Source: Gnetum montanum
Taxonomy: Eukaryota > Streptophyta > Gnetopsida > Gnetales > Gnetaceae
DNA: 55,938 bases
Direction of reading: 5' to 3'
Assembly (NCBI GenBank): GCA_015680685.1
Contig: MNCI01020320.1
Location: forward strand, 285,956 to 341,893
Within the stretch, counting starts at the first letter, position 1; each line of letters opens with the position of its first letter. The notes beneath the pieces are model-generated. The model searched no databases, was not told the origin of the DNA, and saw only the letters and a list, made by a program, of their open reading frames with translations. Below, piece after piece: positions 34,901 through 46,501 of this stretch. The position numbers were made by a program, and so were the translations under genes.

Positions 34901-35158
34901 ATTCTGATGAAGGAACTCGAAATTGCATTTATGCTCAAGTTCTTGGCAATCTAGGGGCAAATTTTCTTGGATCTTTACACAGATAAAGTTGTAAAACTCT
35001 GCATCTTGTGCCAAGAACTCGAGTGAAAAATGTCAAATCTTAAGGGACTGGCGTAGCGCTAGCACCAAGCTAGGTGGCTGCTTAGCACCCATGGTGCTTT
35101 GAGCCAAGAAAGGAGCCTCAAGGCTTGAGGTGAAAATAGTGGTTATTGTCAAAATCAT
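31990..35158 (-). pseudogene. T2 gag polyprotein (Tat type), broken
   Basis: The probable start is ATG at 35158-35156 (MILTITTIFTSS), aligned with the T1 start MTTSTTVV. Then a Pro/Ser/Thr-rich region (34049-34693), the capsid domain (33480-33973: FTKYNEEGDPTTHLVTFRFE, FIQQWSAILNEIHEP, FIKSKLYYLAPCSL), a basic tail (33101-33355), and a zinc knuckle FCDYRQLCCHDTDYC (about 32940-32995), in which Cys replaces the Gly of T1. A linker with SIVPP-type sequence leads to protease. Six stops in the capsid region stand where T1 has Gln or Trp. Confidence 0.8.
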
Positions 35159-35380
35159 GTTGCATGGTAAAAGGGGAGATCGCAAACTAGAAACATGAAA
35201 ATTTATGAGAGATCGAAGGTTTTTCGTCCTGCTGGATTTCAAAGGAACTGTCATTGTGACCAATCTACATCACACAATGCGTAAACAAACACAAAAGGGT
35301 GTCACGTTTACGCTAGTGTGTGATGGGGTATAGAGAGCATGCAGGACTACCCGTAGGACATGGTAAGGGCACCTAAAAGG

Positions 35381-35397
35381 TCCTCCTTCTAGTGCCA
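35381..35397 (-). other. T2 primer-binding site
   Basis: The minus strand reads TGGCACTAGAAGGAGGA, five bases inside the LTR edge at 35403. It is identical over 16 bases to the T1 site. tRNA not assigned. Confidence 0.65.
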
Positions 35398-35402
35398 AAA
35401 AC

Positions 35403-37352
35403 TATAGCGACCGAAAACATCAATGGCTGGAACACCGAGAGGTTTCCAGGTGAACAGTTTAACCCTAGATCAGTGTGAGTGCCGTGTTGGAGAAAAATAG
35501 AAGCGGGGTACCCTGAACGGTCTGGTCAATCAAAAAGAAACTTAATCGGTGTATCTTAACCTTATGTAAATGTTTATTTCAGAAGCGAGACACACAAGAT
35601 AAATCAATGATCAATAAATGCAGGATGGTGAAAATAGTGCAAAATAATGATTAGAGTAAGGAAATAGCAAAACAAACTTGAGTGAGAAAGTGCACTGCCC
35701 CAAGGTCACGGATTTGATTCTCTGCATTCTTTAAAAGGTGTACAACAAGTTATGCAATGCTAGAGAGACATTGCTTACACCGAGCGATATAGTCATAGTT
35801 CTTCTGCTTGCTGATCGATTTGCTAAGGTGTTAAAATGCCTGACTTACAAGGGGATGTTTGAAGTTAATCAGAGAACTCAAAGGTAACTAGAATGCTCAA
35901 GAAAAATGCCAACTATGCCTTCTGAAAGCCAACTTAAAAGCCAACTGCACCAAAAAGCCAACCCTATTTGCCAAGAAGCCAATCAAGAAGCCAACCGGCC
36001 AACACGAAAAGCCAAACAACCAACTGCTCTTGCCAATGTTAAAAGAAAAGCCAACCCTTTGATGGTTGTTTGCCAGGGTATTTATGGGGCCAAGAGTAGG
36101 AGAGAAATGTGGTCTAGATGCCACATGTCCTGGACCCCACAAGGTGCTAACATATTTATACTATGCAGGTATGCAAAGCTAGATGTGAACTTTGTTACAC
36201 TATGACTATACTGCCGGAACTCCATGTGTCGAGATCTAGTGTGCTAATAATGCAAGCAAAAAAATGGAGCATATGCTCTAGGACTATGTCTTCCCTATCT
36301 TTACAAGCAGGTTTAAGCGTAGGAACAATTTTTTGGGAGTTGACCAGGGGTGTGCAAGATGAAGTAAAATTGTTGATTCTGCCAAGGAGATGCTAGAGTG
36401 AGAAAGATTACTATCAACAAGTTCTAGAGTTACCCAAAGATGTCTTGATGCTTCTGTACCAGTGTTGCATTACTCATGTTGTTGAATACAGTAGTGTAGC
36501 GTAAGTAGCTGCTTGCTACATTGTGCTATGCTACGTAGCGTAGCATAGCATAGCCACTAGGCTTGATAGAAATTTGTGTTGGAGCTGAAGAGCCTTCATC
36601 TAAAGCTTAGTCATGCTAACAACTACAACTTTTTTCCTTCATGATGGAGAGCTTTTGAACTTGCTGAACTCATGTTTGAAACACTTTTTCTACTTTTGCA
36701 TTGTTGCTATGTTGTGATATGCTATGTAGCGCAGCACAACGTAGCAACCAACGTATCCTACTTCTTCATTCAATCCATCATTTTCCAGCAAGAAACTTTG
36801 TTTGAGGCCTAGGGGGTCTGTGGGGCAATTTGTTTTGGAGGCCAAAGTGTTTCTGAGTGCAAATTTCTTGTTAGAATCACTTGGCAAGATGAGCCTTTCT
36901 ACTTTGCCTTTGCTATGCTATGCTATGCTACATACCGTAGCACCTTACGTTGACTGAATCCTGACTTGTCTTTGCAATCACTTTGTCAATTCACACTTGG
37001 ATGCTTGAGAAACTATCTTTTAAGGCTTTCTACACTGCATAGTGTAGCATAGCATAGCAAACGTTTTCACAAGAAAACTTTCTGAACTGTTTTTCTCATC
37101 TCAAATACTTTTGGCAACTCTTAGCATAGTTTCTGGATAGACTATCAGCTGGGTTAATTGTCCAGTTGGGTAGGTCGGAGAGTTCATCGGGCCTATCAGC
37201 TCTAGAGATAGAAAACTTGCTAGACTAGATAGTGTACCCTCAGTGCCTACATTTTCCTGTTGAACTGTCATGATGCTACACTTGTGGAAGTCCTTGCCTA
37301 AATTCCAAGACTCTGCTAAAGCATGAGGGTCCTGAAATTTTATGGTGTTTCA
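35403..37352 (-). repeat. 5' LTR of T2
   Basis: It aligns over its whole length with 18371-20321; the outer end GGTGTTTCA (37344-37352) is followed by the target copy ATGAT. It carries the AGCCAAC cluster and four palindromic clusters. Its left end reads TATAGCGACC instead of TGTAGTAACC. Scattered differences between the two LTRs, mostly single-base changes, show that the insertion is not recent. Confidence 0.9.
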
Positions 37353-37357
37353 ATGAT
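37353..37357. repeat. Target-site duplication of T2, right copy
   Basis: ATGAT follows the LTR end. Joined to the left flank it gives CATCTAATGATCTAAGAG, which restores the host RT frame apart from an older stop. Confidence 0.75.
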
Positions 37358-39460
37358 CTAAGAGGGCATTGTATTAATATATAGAATCTCATAAGTAGGG
37401 ATTGAGGTTGACCTCAAAAAGATAAGGGTCATCCAAGGAATCACTTATCAATTAGAAATTGTAAAAGATGTTCAATCATTTCTTGGACATACTAGCTACT
37501 ACAAGTGATTCATCGAGAATTTCTCTAAGATCATAAAACCATTGGTTGAGCTAACAAAGAAAGATGATTCATCTATTTGGACCAAGGAATGTGAAAAAGC
37601 ATTCCAACAACTGAAGAAGAAACTTGTAGAAACTCCAATTCTATAGGCACCTGACTAGTTCAAACCATTTCATATTATGACGAATGCATCAAATTATGTC
37701 TTGGGAATTATGCATTATGTAGTTAGATGATAAGAAATATCCATATCACATCCACTACATAAGCTGAAGTATTATAGGTGCACAACTGAATTACGCCACC
37801 ATAGAAAAAGAATTGCTGGTAGTGGTGTTTTCTCTAGAAAATTTTAGGCACCATGTGCTTGGATATAAAGTATTTTTACACATTGATCATAGTGTAATTC
37901 TCTTCTTGATGAATAAGCCAATGGTAAGCCCCCATATCATATGGTGGTTGGTGATCTTACAAGAATTCAATCTTATGATGGTAGATTGAAAGGGAATTGA
38001 GATTATGATCATTGACCACTTGTCTTGATTGTGATGGGAAAATAAAGAGGAGGAAAGCCCCTTGTCTAATTAGTTTCCTAGTAAACTCCCCTTTTTCAGG
38101 GCTATAATTGAATAATTTTCCACTGAGCCTAAATGGTATGATGGCATTCTCACCTGTCTTCTCACTCAAGAAATGCCACATGGGTTGGAACACCAAAAAT
38201 AATAATAGTTTCTTCACCAAGTAAAAAACTTATAAAGATCAATGGGCATCTCTACAAGGTGTGCATTAATGGCCTAGTTCATTAGTGTATCCATGATGCT
38301 AATCAACTATGTGTTCTCTAGGATGCTTATGAGGGTCCTTGTATAGGTCACTATGTTGGGAGATATACAACCATTAAAACCCTAATGGTAGGGTATTATT
38401 ACCCAACACTTTTCAAGAATGCTCACCAATTTGCCCGCTCTTGTGAATGCTACCAACAAGATGGTGGAATGACTGCTTCAATGGAGCAACCTCAGTAATG
38501 GATTTAACCACTAAAATCCTTCAACATATGCAGCATTAACTTCATGGGTCCCATCATGCCCATGTCAAATGGAAAGATATACATCATAGTCATTTTTTAC
38601 TATTATACGAAATGGACAAAAGTAGTAGCCATCATCAACTGTACATCTTCTATTGCTACTTAGTTTATATAACAGAATGTTGTAAATAGGTTTTGCATGC
38701 CACGTGCATAAATTTCTAATAACAAAACCCACTTTACAGGCACTATCTTCCAAAAGCTCATGTAGTGCTCAGGGGTTAAGCATAAATTAATAACACCTTA
38801 TCATCCCCAAGCCAACAATCAAGCTGAGGTTACAAATAGGGAAATCACTAAGATCTTAATAAGACCAGTTAGCAAATATAGGAGGGAATGGAGAACAAAA
38901 CTCGATGCCCTTTGGACCTACTACTTCACTTAGAAGTTTCCTATAGGCTACTCTTTCTATGATTTGGTGTATGAAAAATTACCAACTCTTCCTATTCAAT
39001 CTAATCTCTGTACACTTTCAACAATCTATAACCTTGACCTTGACCTTAGCCTAGCACAAAAGGAAATATTCATTAACCTGAATGGACTAGAAGAAAATTA
39101 ATTGGTGGTCTTATCATCTAACAAGTTGCACAAGGCTTTTAACAAAAAACTCCATGACCTTAGAACTAGGAAAGTCACATTTTATCTAGGAGATAAGGTC
39201 ATCTACTAAAACCCCACACACGTAGCTCAATGAACTAAGTTCCAAACATTTTGGAAAGGACCTTATATCATTTACGAAACTTTCCCTTTTGGGGTCATGT
39301 TGATCTACAAACCTAAGAGCTTGAACAAGAAGCAACTGGTCAACACATAACAAGTCAAACTTTTTCACGAGCCTAAACAAGCCAATGCAACAAACACCTC
39401 ATCTTTCGTATCTCCTCCTTTTCACTTAGTCATGGGTGAGATGGTCATTAATGCTAACTA
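37358..39460 (+). pseudogene. Element B pol, C-terminal part (RT end, RNase H, integrase)
   Basis: It continues the RT interrupted at 18365: EGIVL, VGIEVDLKKIRVIQGITYQL, VQSFLGHTSYYK, WTKECEKAFQQLKKKLVETP. RNase H follows (TNASNYVLGIM, about 37680-37710). Integrase: GPCIGHYVGRYTTIKTLMVG, FARSCECYQQDG zinc region, INFMGPIMPMSNGK (first Asp), THFTGTIFQKLM, YHPQANNQAEVTNREITKIL (Glu region), then the C-terminal block RKVTFYLGDKVIY and FWKGPYIIYETFPFG to about 39460. Many stops; the RNase H part is worst. Inactive. Confidence 0.85.
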
Positions 39461-41350
39461 TATAAGTGGCTCAGTTTTCATCTTTTTGTTTTACATGCTT
39501 TTATTTTACACCTTGTTTTTTTTATAACTTTTTGTTTTATACCTTCTTTATCTTACACCTTTTTGTTTTTACGTTATTAATATTTTGTAATTTTTTGTTT
39601 CACAACGTCATTAGTATGTTTTATTTTTCTTAAATATTCTATAATTTCTTGTATATTTTTCTTTATTTTGGTGTGATTTTCGTATTATATTTTAATAATA
39701 ATATTCCTTATTACCAACTAGGTACAATGTGGTTTGTTTGATGTGGGCATGTGCTATCTAGTTATTTGATTACTGGTGTTTGGATTCTAGCTTTGAATTT
39801 TGTTACCGATAACTAGGACATGGTTTCTTTTTCATGAAATAGGCAATGTGTCCACAACATCCACCCATCCACAAACTCTATGATTTTCCTTGTTCTAAAA
39901 ATATGATGTCCCTTTTTCATTAACAAAACTTTAACAAACTTGTGACATTGGTAGTTTTTGAACTTGGAAAGGATTCAAGGGGACTCGATACTCTTTGTGT
40001 CCTTCTGCTTGCTTAGGTGTATGTGTGTTTTCATGCATTTATTATCATTATATGTTGACCAAGAATAGAAATTTGAATAATTCTTTTCATAGTGTGTTTT
40101 CCATTTTAAAAGAAAAAATAGTGGGAATTTAGAGCACATCCCTTAGACAAAATAAAAAAACTACAAGTACTAGTTATGGGATTAGAAAGAAATGTTATCC
40201 ATACTTGAAGGTTCTCTCTAACTAAGGCCCTCTTTAACTTCCTACTTCTCTTTTCTTCTTAAAATAAGGAGTGGTGGTTATTCTATGGAAGCACTTTGGT
40301 GTCTCAAGGGGGTGGACTAGTCTTAGAGTGGTGATGCAAAGTCACTAAACATGGTTGATTTTGGTCTGGACTAAGGATGGATTTTATCAAGTCATTTAAC
40401 CACAAAATTCACAAAGGAATTCATGTAACTTTAATTGGAAACTCCATTCCACTTTCTCTCTCATCCATCTATTCTTTCCATACCTCACCTCACTACTGGT
40501 GTTTAGGTTCTTGTTCGATGTCTTGGTTTGATGTGTCAAAATTCTTAGGTAGTTTTTTCCAAGTTTTTGTACTTAACTTTCCATAATCATTAATCATCCA
40601 TGGGGTCCACAAAATCCTTGGTTTGAGGTTATGTAAGGGAAATAAGAAGAATTTATCTATTTTGGGAAGGATCCACTTGCATACCTTTTAGTTGGGTTAG
40701 CTAAGTTCTTTATCCTTAGAAAGTCTCACAATCAAATCCTTTTGCATACCCCATCAATGACATCCAATTGTGTGCATCTTCACAACATTTTTTAATGAAA
40801 TCCTCTTTTTCATTATTATGAATTCTTTAACCCTCTTCAAGCATTTCATTGCATTTGGGCTTTTCAAAATTTAATAATAGACTGCTTATCCATTTCACCC
40901 TATTTTTTAGTCTTCCCGCTAACACTATTTAAAAAATCAACCCACCATAATCACAACCAAACCAAGTGTAACTTCCCATGAGATACACTACCTAATAGCT
41001 ATACATTACACATTGCACACTAATCCATGATTTTGTTGTGATTGTAGTGGGAAGCATAAACTGGAAGCGGAATTATCTTCACCAAAGGATAAGCAGTAGC
41101 ACCATGCAATGAGGACCCTTGATGATCATTAAATCTTCTTCCTCGCTCTTTAGCTACCAAAGGAGTTGGATGTTAGTTTGGTTCATGGTCTTTAATTCTA
41201 TTATTATGAATACCCAATTTTGTAAAAGATATAAATCCATACAATTCAGTAGTTAGAATCTATCTATTTTATTTAAGTTAGTTTGCATGTCAGTCAATAA
41301 TCCCATACCTTCCCAATATTTTTGTAAAGGACTTGTTCCTCCTTTTGTTT
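39460..41350 (+). other. Post-pol spacer of element B
   Basis: T-rich sequence with repeated ACTTTTTGTTTTA-like blocks at its start, matching the sequence directly after gag in D (55035-55140). Further shared blocks: CATCCACCCATCCACAAACT with D CATCCACTCATCCACTCT; CATACTTGAAGGTT with D CATGCTTGAAGGTT. No gene is supportable. The third ORF of element C has no counterpart here. Confidence 0.6.
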
Positions 41351-41351
41351 A

Positions 41352-41361
41352 CTCGTGGGGG
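41352..41361 (+). other. Polypurine tract of element B
   Basis: CTCGTGGGGG precedes the LTR start TATGATAAACC. Element C has GTTGTGGGGC at the same place. Confidence 0.5.
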
Positions 41362-41363
41362 TA

Positions 41364-42247
41364 TGATAAACCATGTTTTGTCTAGTTCTGATATCAGATA
41401 TCCAATATTAGAGCCTTAATATTAGATACCCAATATCAAGGCTCAAAAGATGATGCCAGATATTTGATATCACGATATGTGTGCTAGCCTATAAATATAG
41501 CACTTGGGCACATGATTTGGACAATAATTTTTATCATAGCATAGTAGAGCTCTTATAGTTTCTTTTCTCCAGAGTTAGAATATTTTCCAAATTTCCCATA
41601 GAAAGAGTCATTGAGTGTATGGATCTTTATTCAAGCACTGTTGTACCTAAGCATGATAATGTGTGTGACAATAAAGGTAAGCTTTCTGATAAACCTTGTA
41701 GCACCTTAGCTAGATTACTTATTTTATTTATCCATTTAATGTTTTGTGCAATTTCCTTTAATGCTTCTAGGTAATTAAGGTAAATTAAGTTAGCTGGATT
41801 AAATAGTAATTAATTAAGCACATAAGTACGATCACTTCTAGCATGTGTATGACACTTGATAATCCCAGCAACACTTGACATTTTGTAACTTAGCAGCATT
41901 ATACATGTTCAAGATGTGCATGGAAAGTAGGACCATATACTTATGTTAGGATAGTTGGTTATTAATTAGAAATTAAATTAATTAAATTGGTTCATAAATT
42001 GAGTTTCAACTTATTATTAATCATAGATGAATAAAATATAAAATAATAAAAATCATGTGCCTCAATTACACTTAACCGTACAACTAAGTCCCACAAGTGT
42101 AGTTGGGAAGACAACGGTCATCATGATTAGGTTTCACCTCTTGAAACTAGTGTACTTAGGAACTTAAGGTCTATGAAATTTGACCAGATTGTGCATGAAT
42201 GCTTGTGATTCACATGGTTAAGCATAGGGGTACCTTGCTGCTCATCA
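41364..42247 (+). repeat. 3' LTR of element B
   Basis: Starts TGATAAACCA and ends CTCATCA. U3 has several GATATC or ATATC motifs; TATA box TATAAATA at 41490-41497 in GCTAGCCTATAAATATAGCA. The 3' part shares CAGATTGTGCATG, CACATGGTTAAGCATAGGGG and TACCTTGCTGCTCATCA with D (52840-52892). The LTRs of B, C and D are one diverged family. Confidence 0.75.
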
Positions 42248-42289
42248 CACTTCATGATTTTTTTACTATTGTTGGTCTCATCATTAACC

Positions 42290-43470
42290 TAAGCAAAAGA
42301 GAGATTTATAACTGTGAAATGTCTCTTCATGACTTTGATTCTTTTTATACCTCTTAAAATGCACTTAGGATACTCTATCAACAAAGTTCTTTGGCTTTCC
42401 TCACTTCAATGGTAGAATGTAGAAAGAGTGTTGGATGAAGATGATCAAAAAAACTAGTAGAAAGTTAGAAAATTGACAAGAAAAAAATATTATCTTAAAT
42501 AAGAAAAATTTTCTTGGTAAGATTAATTATTTAGTCCATGACCTTCTATTTTTTTTTTTTTTTAGTTTTATAAGTCTCCAAAATGCATTATCTCTATTTT
42601 AGAAAAATTTAAGTATTCTTTTCTCTAGTCTTCTTTAATATCTCAAAGCTATCATACCAAATCTTGGAAAAATATTTGTAAATCATGGTCTATTATTGTA
42701 TGGGGTTTGAAATAATTAGAAGATCTAAAACTTATGCTTCTAGGCAAGCTTTCTAGATTAAAAATGAATATAATCCTTGGATTCAAGTTGTAAAATAAAA
42801 ATACTAGTACAATGATGTGCTATTTTACTTAGCCCTATGAACCATTAATGCATGTCCTTCTTGGAGAGGCATGAAAAGCATGAAATAATGGTACATTCAA
42901 TGGGTAAGCATTGATGAAGCCAATTACACAATAAATTTTATTTATTAATATTGTTATCCCAATAATTGTGAATCTATCTATTTTAAATGACTTATAAAGC
43001 TTTAATGCAAAGACTCAAATTATTTTTGAACAAGGCTGCATCCAATGAATTGCCCACTCTTTCTTGGTTACAAGCATAAGGCATTATTGGCTATGATAAA
43101 TGTCCTAAATATAGGGTTTTGGAGGATATTAATGTTGTTTTAATATCTTGTCCTCTTACTTAATTAGTATAGGATTTATGGGTACAAACTTTTAAAAGAA
43201 ATCCTTTCAATGTATCTTTTAATGATTCAATACAATAATGGAATAATGTTGGAGTAAATTAATTGAAGAAATTAATTTCCAAAATTATTTTACAATGTAT
43301 TACAATAAGACTCTAGAACTCATATAATGAGTTTATATTTCAAGAGAAATATGGTTCAACTATTTTTGAGTTTTTTAAAGCTTTACATATATGGAAAATC
43401 TAGGGATTATGAGGATAAGTTTTAATGAGAACATAGTTTACTTTATCATTAATTTTTGTATCTTGTTTTC
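42290..43470 (+). pseudogene. LINE (L1-type) RT C-terminal remnant
   Basis: Plus-strand reading gives FGFPHFNGRM, then CWMKMIKKTSRKLENWQEKN (the W..K..KLE.WK.K.LS block of L1-type RT), and at about 42700-42760 EDLKLMLLGKLSRLKM (the L.DLKLMN.ALLAKL.W block). WRGM follows further on. LINEs copy themselves by target-primed reverse transcription. The catalytic part of RT, the endonuclease and the 3' tail are not seen. It starts just after the LTR of element B. Confidence 0.55.
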
Positions 43471-44600
43471 TTTTCCTATAATGTAATTTGAATTGTGGAG
43501 TTAGCAAACTCTAAAGTATGACCTAGCTAGAATAGAACCAAGATTTTTTTTCAAAAGAAATATTTTTTTTTCTAGAAAATAGCATTCGAAATACCTTTTT
43601 TTCCATAAAGATCTTACCTTGGAAAGGTATCTTCTCCAAAAGAAAAACAACATTGAGCCAATAATTTTTCTTCGAAAACAAGATTAGCTCAACTATTTCT
43701 GATGAAAAATAGTTTTGAGTTTGGTTAGGATGTTTTTCTAGGGAATAGCATTGGAAATACCTCTTTTTCTATAAAAAATTAGTTTCTTCCAAAAATAACA
43801 TTAAGCTTGTGATGACTATTACACATGTTTAAAAGCTTTTCTCTATAATGGACCTAGATAAGATAGAATTCACAAATCCATTTTTCATTTAAAACTACAT
43901 TTTTCAGCCTATTTATCAAAAAAATAAAAATAAAAAACTATATTGAGCTTTGTTCAAATGATGAAGCTTATCAATAATGATCTTCTTAATGTCTTTATAA
44001 ACTTCACCATCCTAGAGACTACCTTTATCTCCTCTATAAGCTCACATAGTAACTACATTTTGACTTTGGTAATACCCTCTATTAAGAGATCAATAACATA
44101 TTCAAAGAGAGAATTACTTTTCCCTTTCTGAATGAGAGTCATATAATAAGAAATAGTATAATGCTTCTTGTAGTTGGAGAAGGCTTATGTATAAGAAAAA
44201 AGTGGAAATATATTTTAGCCAAAACATAACAAAAATCATCAAATAATTTATATGATTTTAATTTAATTTGTAATTATTAATATTTTTTACTTGATTTAAA
44301 ACATTGAGGGTATTCTTTTGGTGTAATTTCATTTTAAAAAAAAAAACTACTTCTTGAATTTGGGATGTGCCTTCTACACCCAGTGGTTTCCCAAGACATG
44401 CTTGAGGAGGTTAGGTGGATCCTTGATCTATGAATCCCAAGAGATGGAGGTAGGGCTACTTGGGAGGCCCAGTATGTCGATATGTAGCAACAATAGCAGT
44501 AGTAGGGTATGGTAGGAGTTGATCAAGTTTGGTGAGAGTTGAATCTTAGCTTATGGCATGATTTGACATCCTTCAGAAAAGTCTCATTACATAGTGTAAT
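43471..44600. other. AT-rich stretch with a diverged direct repeat
   Basis: No gene is supportable. Two imperfect copies about 166 bases apart share TTTTTCTAGRRAATAGCATT and GAAATACCT (from about 43568 and 43734). The rest is AT-rich with homopolymer runs. Confidence 0.5.
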
Positions 44601-45380
44601 GAGATGGAGTTGTGTCTCCATTCCTGCTACAATTAATTTGAGAGGAGGCAGTACCATTTGCCCTCCAATGTGGAGATCCTAGTACATCATCTATTTTCGA
44701 GAGGCTCACTATGATATCTCATCATTACTTCAAGTTCTTGAGAGGTTTGTATGCTAATTCCTTGGGATGAGATAATAGACTTGAGATTATCCATTTTAGC
44801 CAAGTGAGTTAAGGATAATAGATTTGAGCTTAGTCAAGGCACACAGAGTACATCATATAGGACATAATCTTTATGATCAGGAAGTTGAAGATTTACTATT
44901 CCATGACCTATAATTTCAATGGATCCTTGATCTGCTAAAGATACATGACTATATTGATCAACAAAACTTTGAATGTAGTCACAATATGGTGTCATATGCT
45001 TAGTGCACATGAGTCCATAATCCAAGATTGTAAGTAAAGATGATTAAAAAAATAAAAAAGAAAAATAGGGCAAAAGTTTCCTCAAACATTGTCATACAAA
45101 CAAAGCATTAAGTAAAGAATATTACCATTTGTCTTCAAGGGTAGAATGTTTCTTCATGGAAATCATAGCTTTCTTGCCTATTGGTACATAGGTGAAGATG
45201 GATTGTTGGAAGATGACCATTTCTCCTTCTCTTTACAAGAAACCCTTTAGTATGAAGTAAAAACCTAGGTGCTTTTTCTAAATAAGGGCAAGGCTTGATC
45301 CTTTTCCTACATTGGTTGTAAAGATGAAAACTTGAAAAGACATATTGTGCCTTTTCTTTAGACTCACTCTTCAATAATAT
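44600..45380 (-). pseudogene. Copia protease/gag fragment
   Basis: Minus-strand reading 44834-45025 gives CTKHMTPYCDYIQSFVDQYS, HVSLADQGSIEIIGHGIVNL and DYVLYDVLCVP. This is the copia protease block (DSG.TKHMT, LADG..I.G.G, L.DVL.VP). Sequence before the CTKH is changed, so the catalytic Asp is not seen in frame. Gag-like basic sequence lies at 45135-45374. It is an isolated remnant without LTRs. Confidence 0.6.
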
Positions 45381-46450
45381 GTACTCTAAATTTTTTAAAA
45401 TATTATTATTCCTTTTGTTATGTTGTAAGAGAAATGTGACATTTATTTCAATTTTGATGAAGTTTTATAAATGCCATCATAAAATGCAATTCTTGTAATG
45501 ATAATCCTAAAATTCATAAATCTTTACCTATTATATTTTTGGATGTGAAATATAAAAAGAATCCAAATTAATAGAAGCGATTCAAATAGTGGTGGCATTG
45601 AAAATTCATGTAACGCACCTTATATTCTATGTAAACCTCTCATCGAACATCTTGATATTTTGAAATCACAACACTCACAAAGAGTCTTGGCCAAGGACAA
45701 AAGGTATCAGAAAAACGTGGTTCTAACTCTTTTGATACGCGATGAAGCAAGAAGAAATGATACCGTCATCCTAGTCCTGGTCAATCTTGAATACCTTTGT
45801 CAAGCGTTAAAGGCACGAACAGCCTTATTTGGTTTTATCCTTGACCACGTTGCCTGCCGGGTCGTTGCTTGTACCATTGATGTTTAAGCTCTGGCAGCAC
45901 CTGAAAATTACATGCTCCTTTAAAGTCATGCATGTGGAAATAATATTTTTACCAATGAATGAAGAAACTAGGCTGAATATATACGGCTATGCACCCTGTC
46001 ATGAGCCACCCCGTACCATCATTTTGATGACGTAGGCCCATAAAGTAGTATGCACGCATTGTGCGATTTCTGAATAGCAGAACAATGTATTGCATTTCAA
46101 AAACTTCATATATACAAAAGGTTCGGTAAACATCATGGACAATTTGCTACGTCTATTATTTTGCATTCCCTGGCGGCAAGATACCCATGATTTCAGAGCG
46201 TTTCATGCGTAGTTGACTGAGTTACAGAATCCATGGCGGCTTTTTTTAAAAAAAAAATCATGAAATAAAAGGTGCGATATCAACTGACTGAAAGTCATTC
46301 ATGTTTTCTTTATATTTTCTCGCTGGTGCATAAAATTCTGCAGTACTCCAAATGTCATGTGTAGTTGAAAGACCTGAAAAGCCATCTGTAAATCTAATTG
46401 CTTTGGCTAATGCAGCCGTTACTATCCCAATAGAATCATATCCTTGAAAA
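45380..46450. other. Two gene-like fragments of uncertain origin
   Basis: The plus strand 45660-45887 is open and includes KNVVLTLLIRDEARR. The minus strand 46250-46448 reads QGYDSIGIVTAALAKAIRF, SGLSTTHDIWSTAEFYA, and ends at a stop; it is preceded by a possible acceptor TTTTTTCAAG. Both remind me of the extracellular ligand-binding fold of plant glutamate receptor-like proteins, but they are on opposite strands and short, and the resemblance is loose. Treat as unassigned. Confidence 0.2.
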
Positions 46451-46451
46451 A

Positions 46452-46501
46452 AATTCTTAGACTAAAACAAACTTTGAATTCTTAGACTAAAACAAACTTT
46501 G
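46452..46501. repeat. 25-bp tandem duplication
   Basis: AATTCTTAGACTAAAACAAA begins both units, at 46452 and 46477. Two perfect copies. Confidence 0.9.

Larger units (their letters stand above)
18371..37352 (-). mobile_element. Tat-like Ty3/gypsy retrotransposon T2, 19 kb
   Basis: Right to left: 5' LTR (35403-37352), primer site, gag (31990-35158), protease (31511-31985), a 6-kb block with an antisense ORF set (25560-31500), RT, RNase H, second RNase H, integrase (22100-25550), tandem array, untranslated part and 3' LTR (18371-20321). The LTRs are 1950 and 1951 bases long and very similar. The second RNase H between RNase H and integrase is a Tat hallmark. Tat elements usually carry antisense ORFs after integrase; here the block sits between protease and RT. 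All ORFs contain stops, so this copy is defective. Confidence 0.9.
17400..42247 (+). mobile_element. Athila-like Ty3/gypsy element B, split by T2
   Basis: Two plus-strand pieces, 17400-18365 and 37358-42247, form one element interrupted by T2. Left: RT lead-in and RT. Right: RT end, RNase H, integrase, spacer, polypurine tract and 3' LTR. The RT reading frame runs across the junction when T2 and one target copy are removed: left LNWKNIHL, right EGIVL, the usual LN.EKCHFMV.EGIVLGH block of Athila-like RT. Element B is therefore older than T2. Its 5' LTR and gag are absent. Confidence 0.85.
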
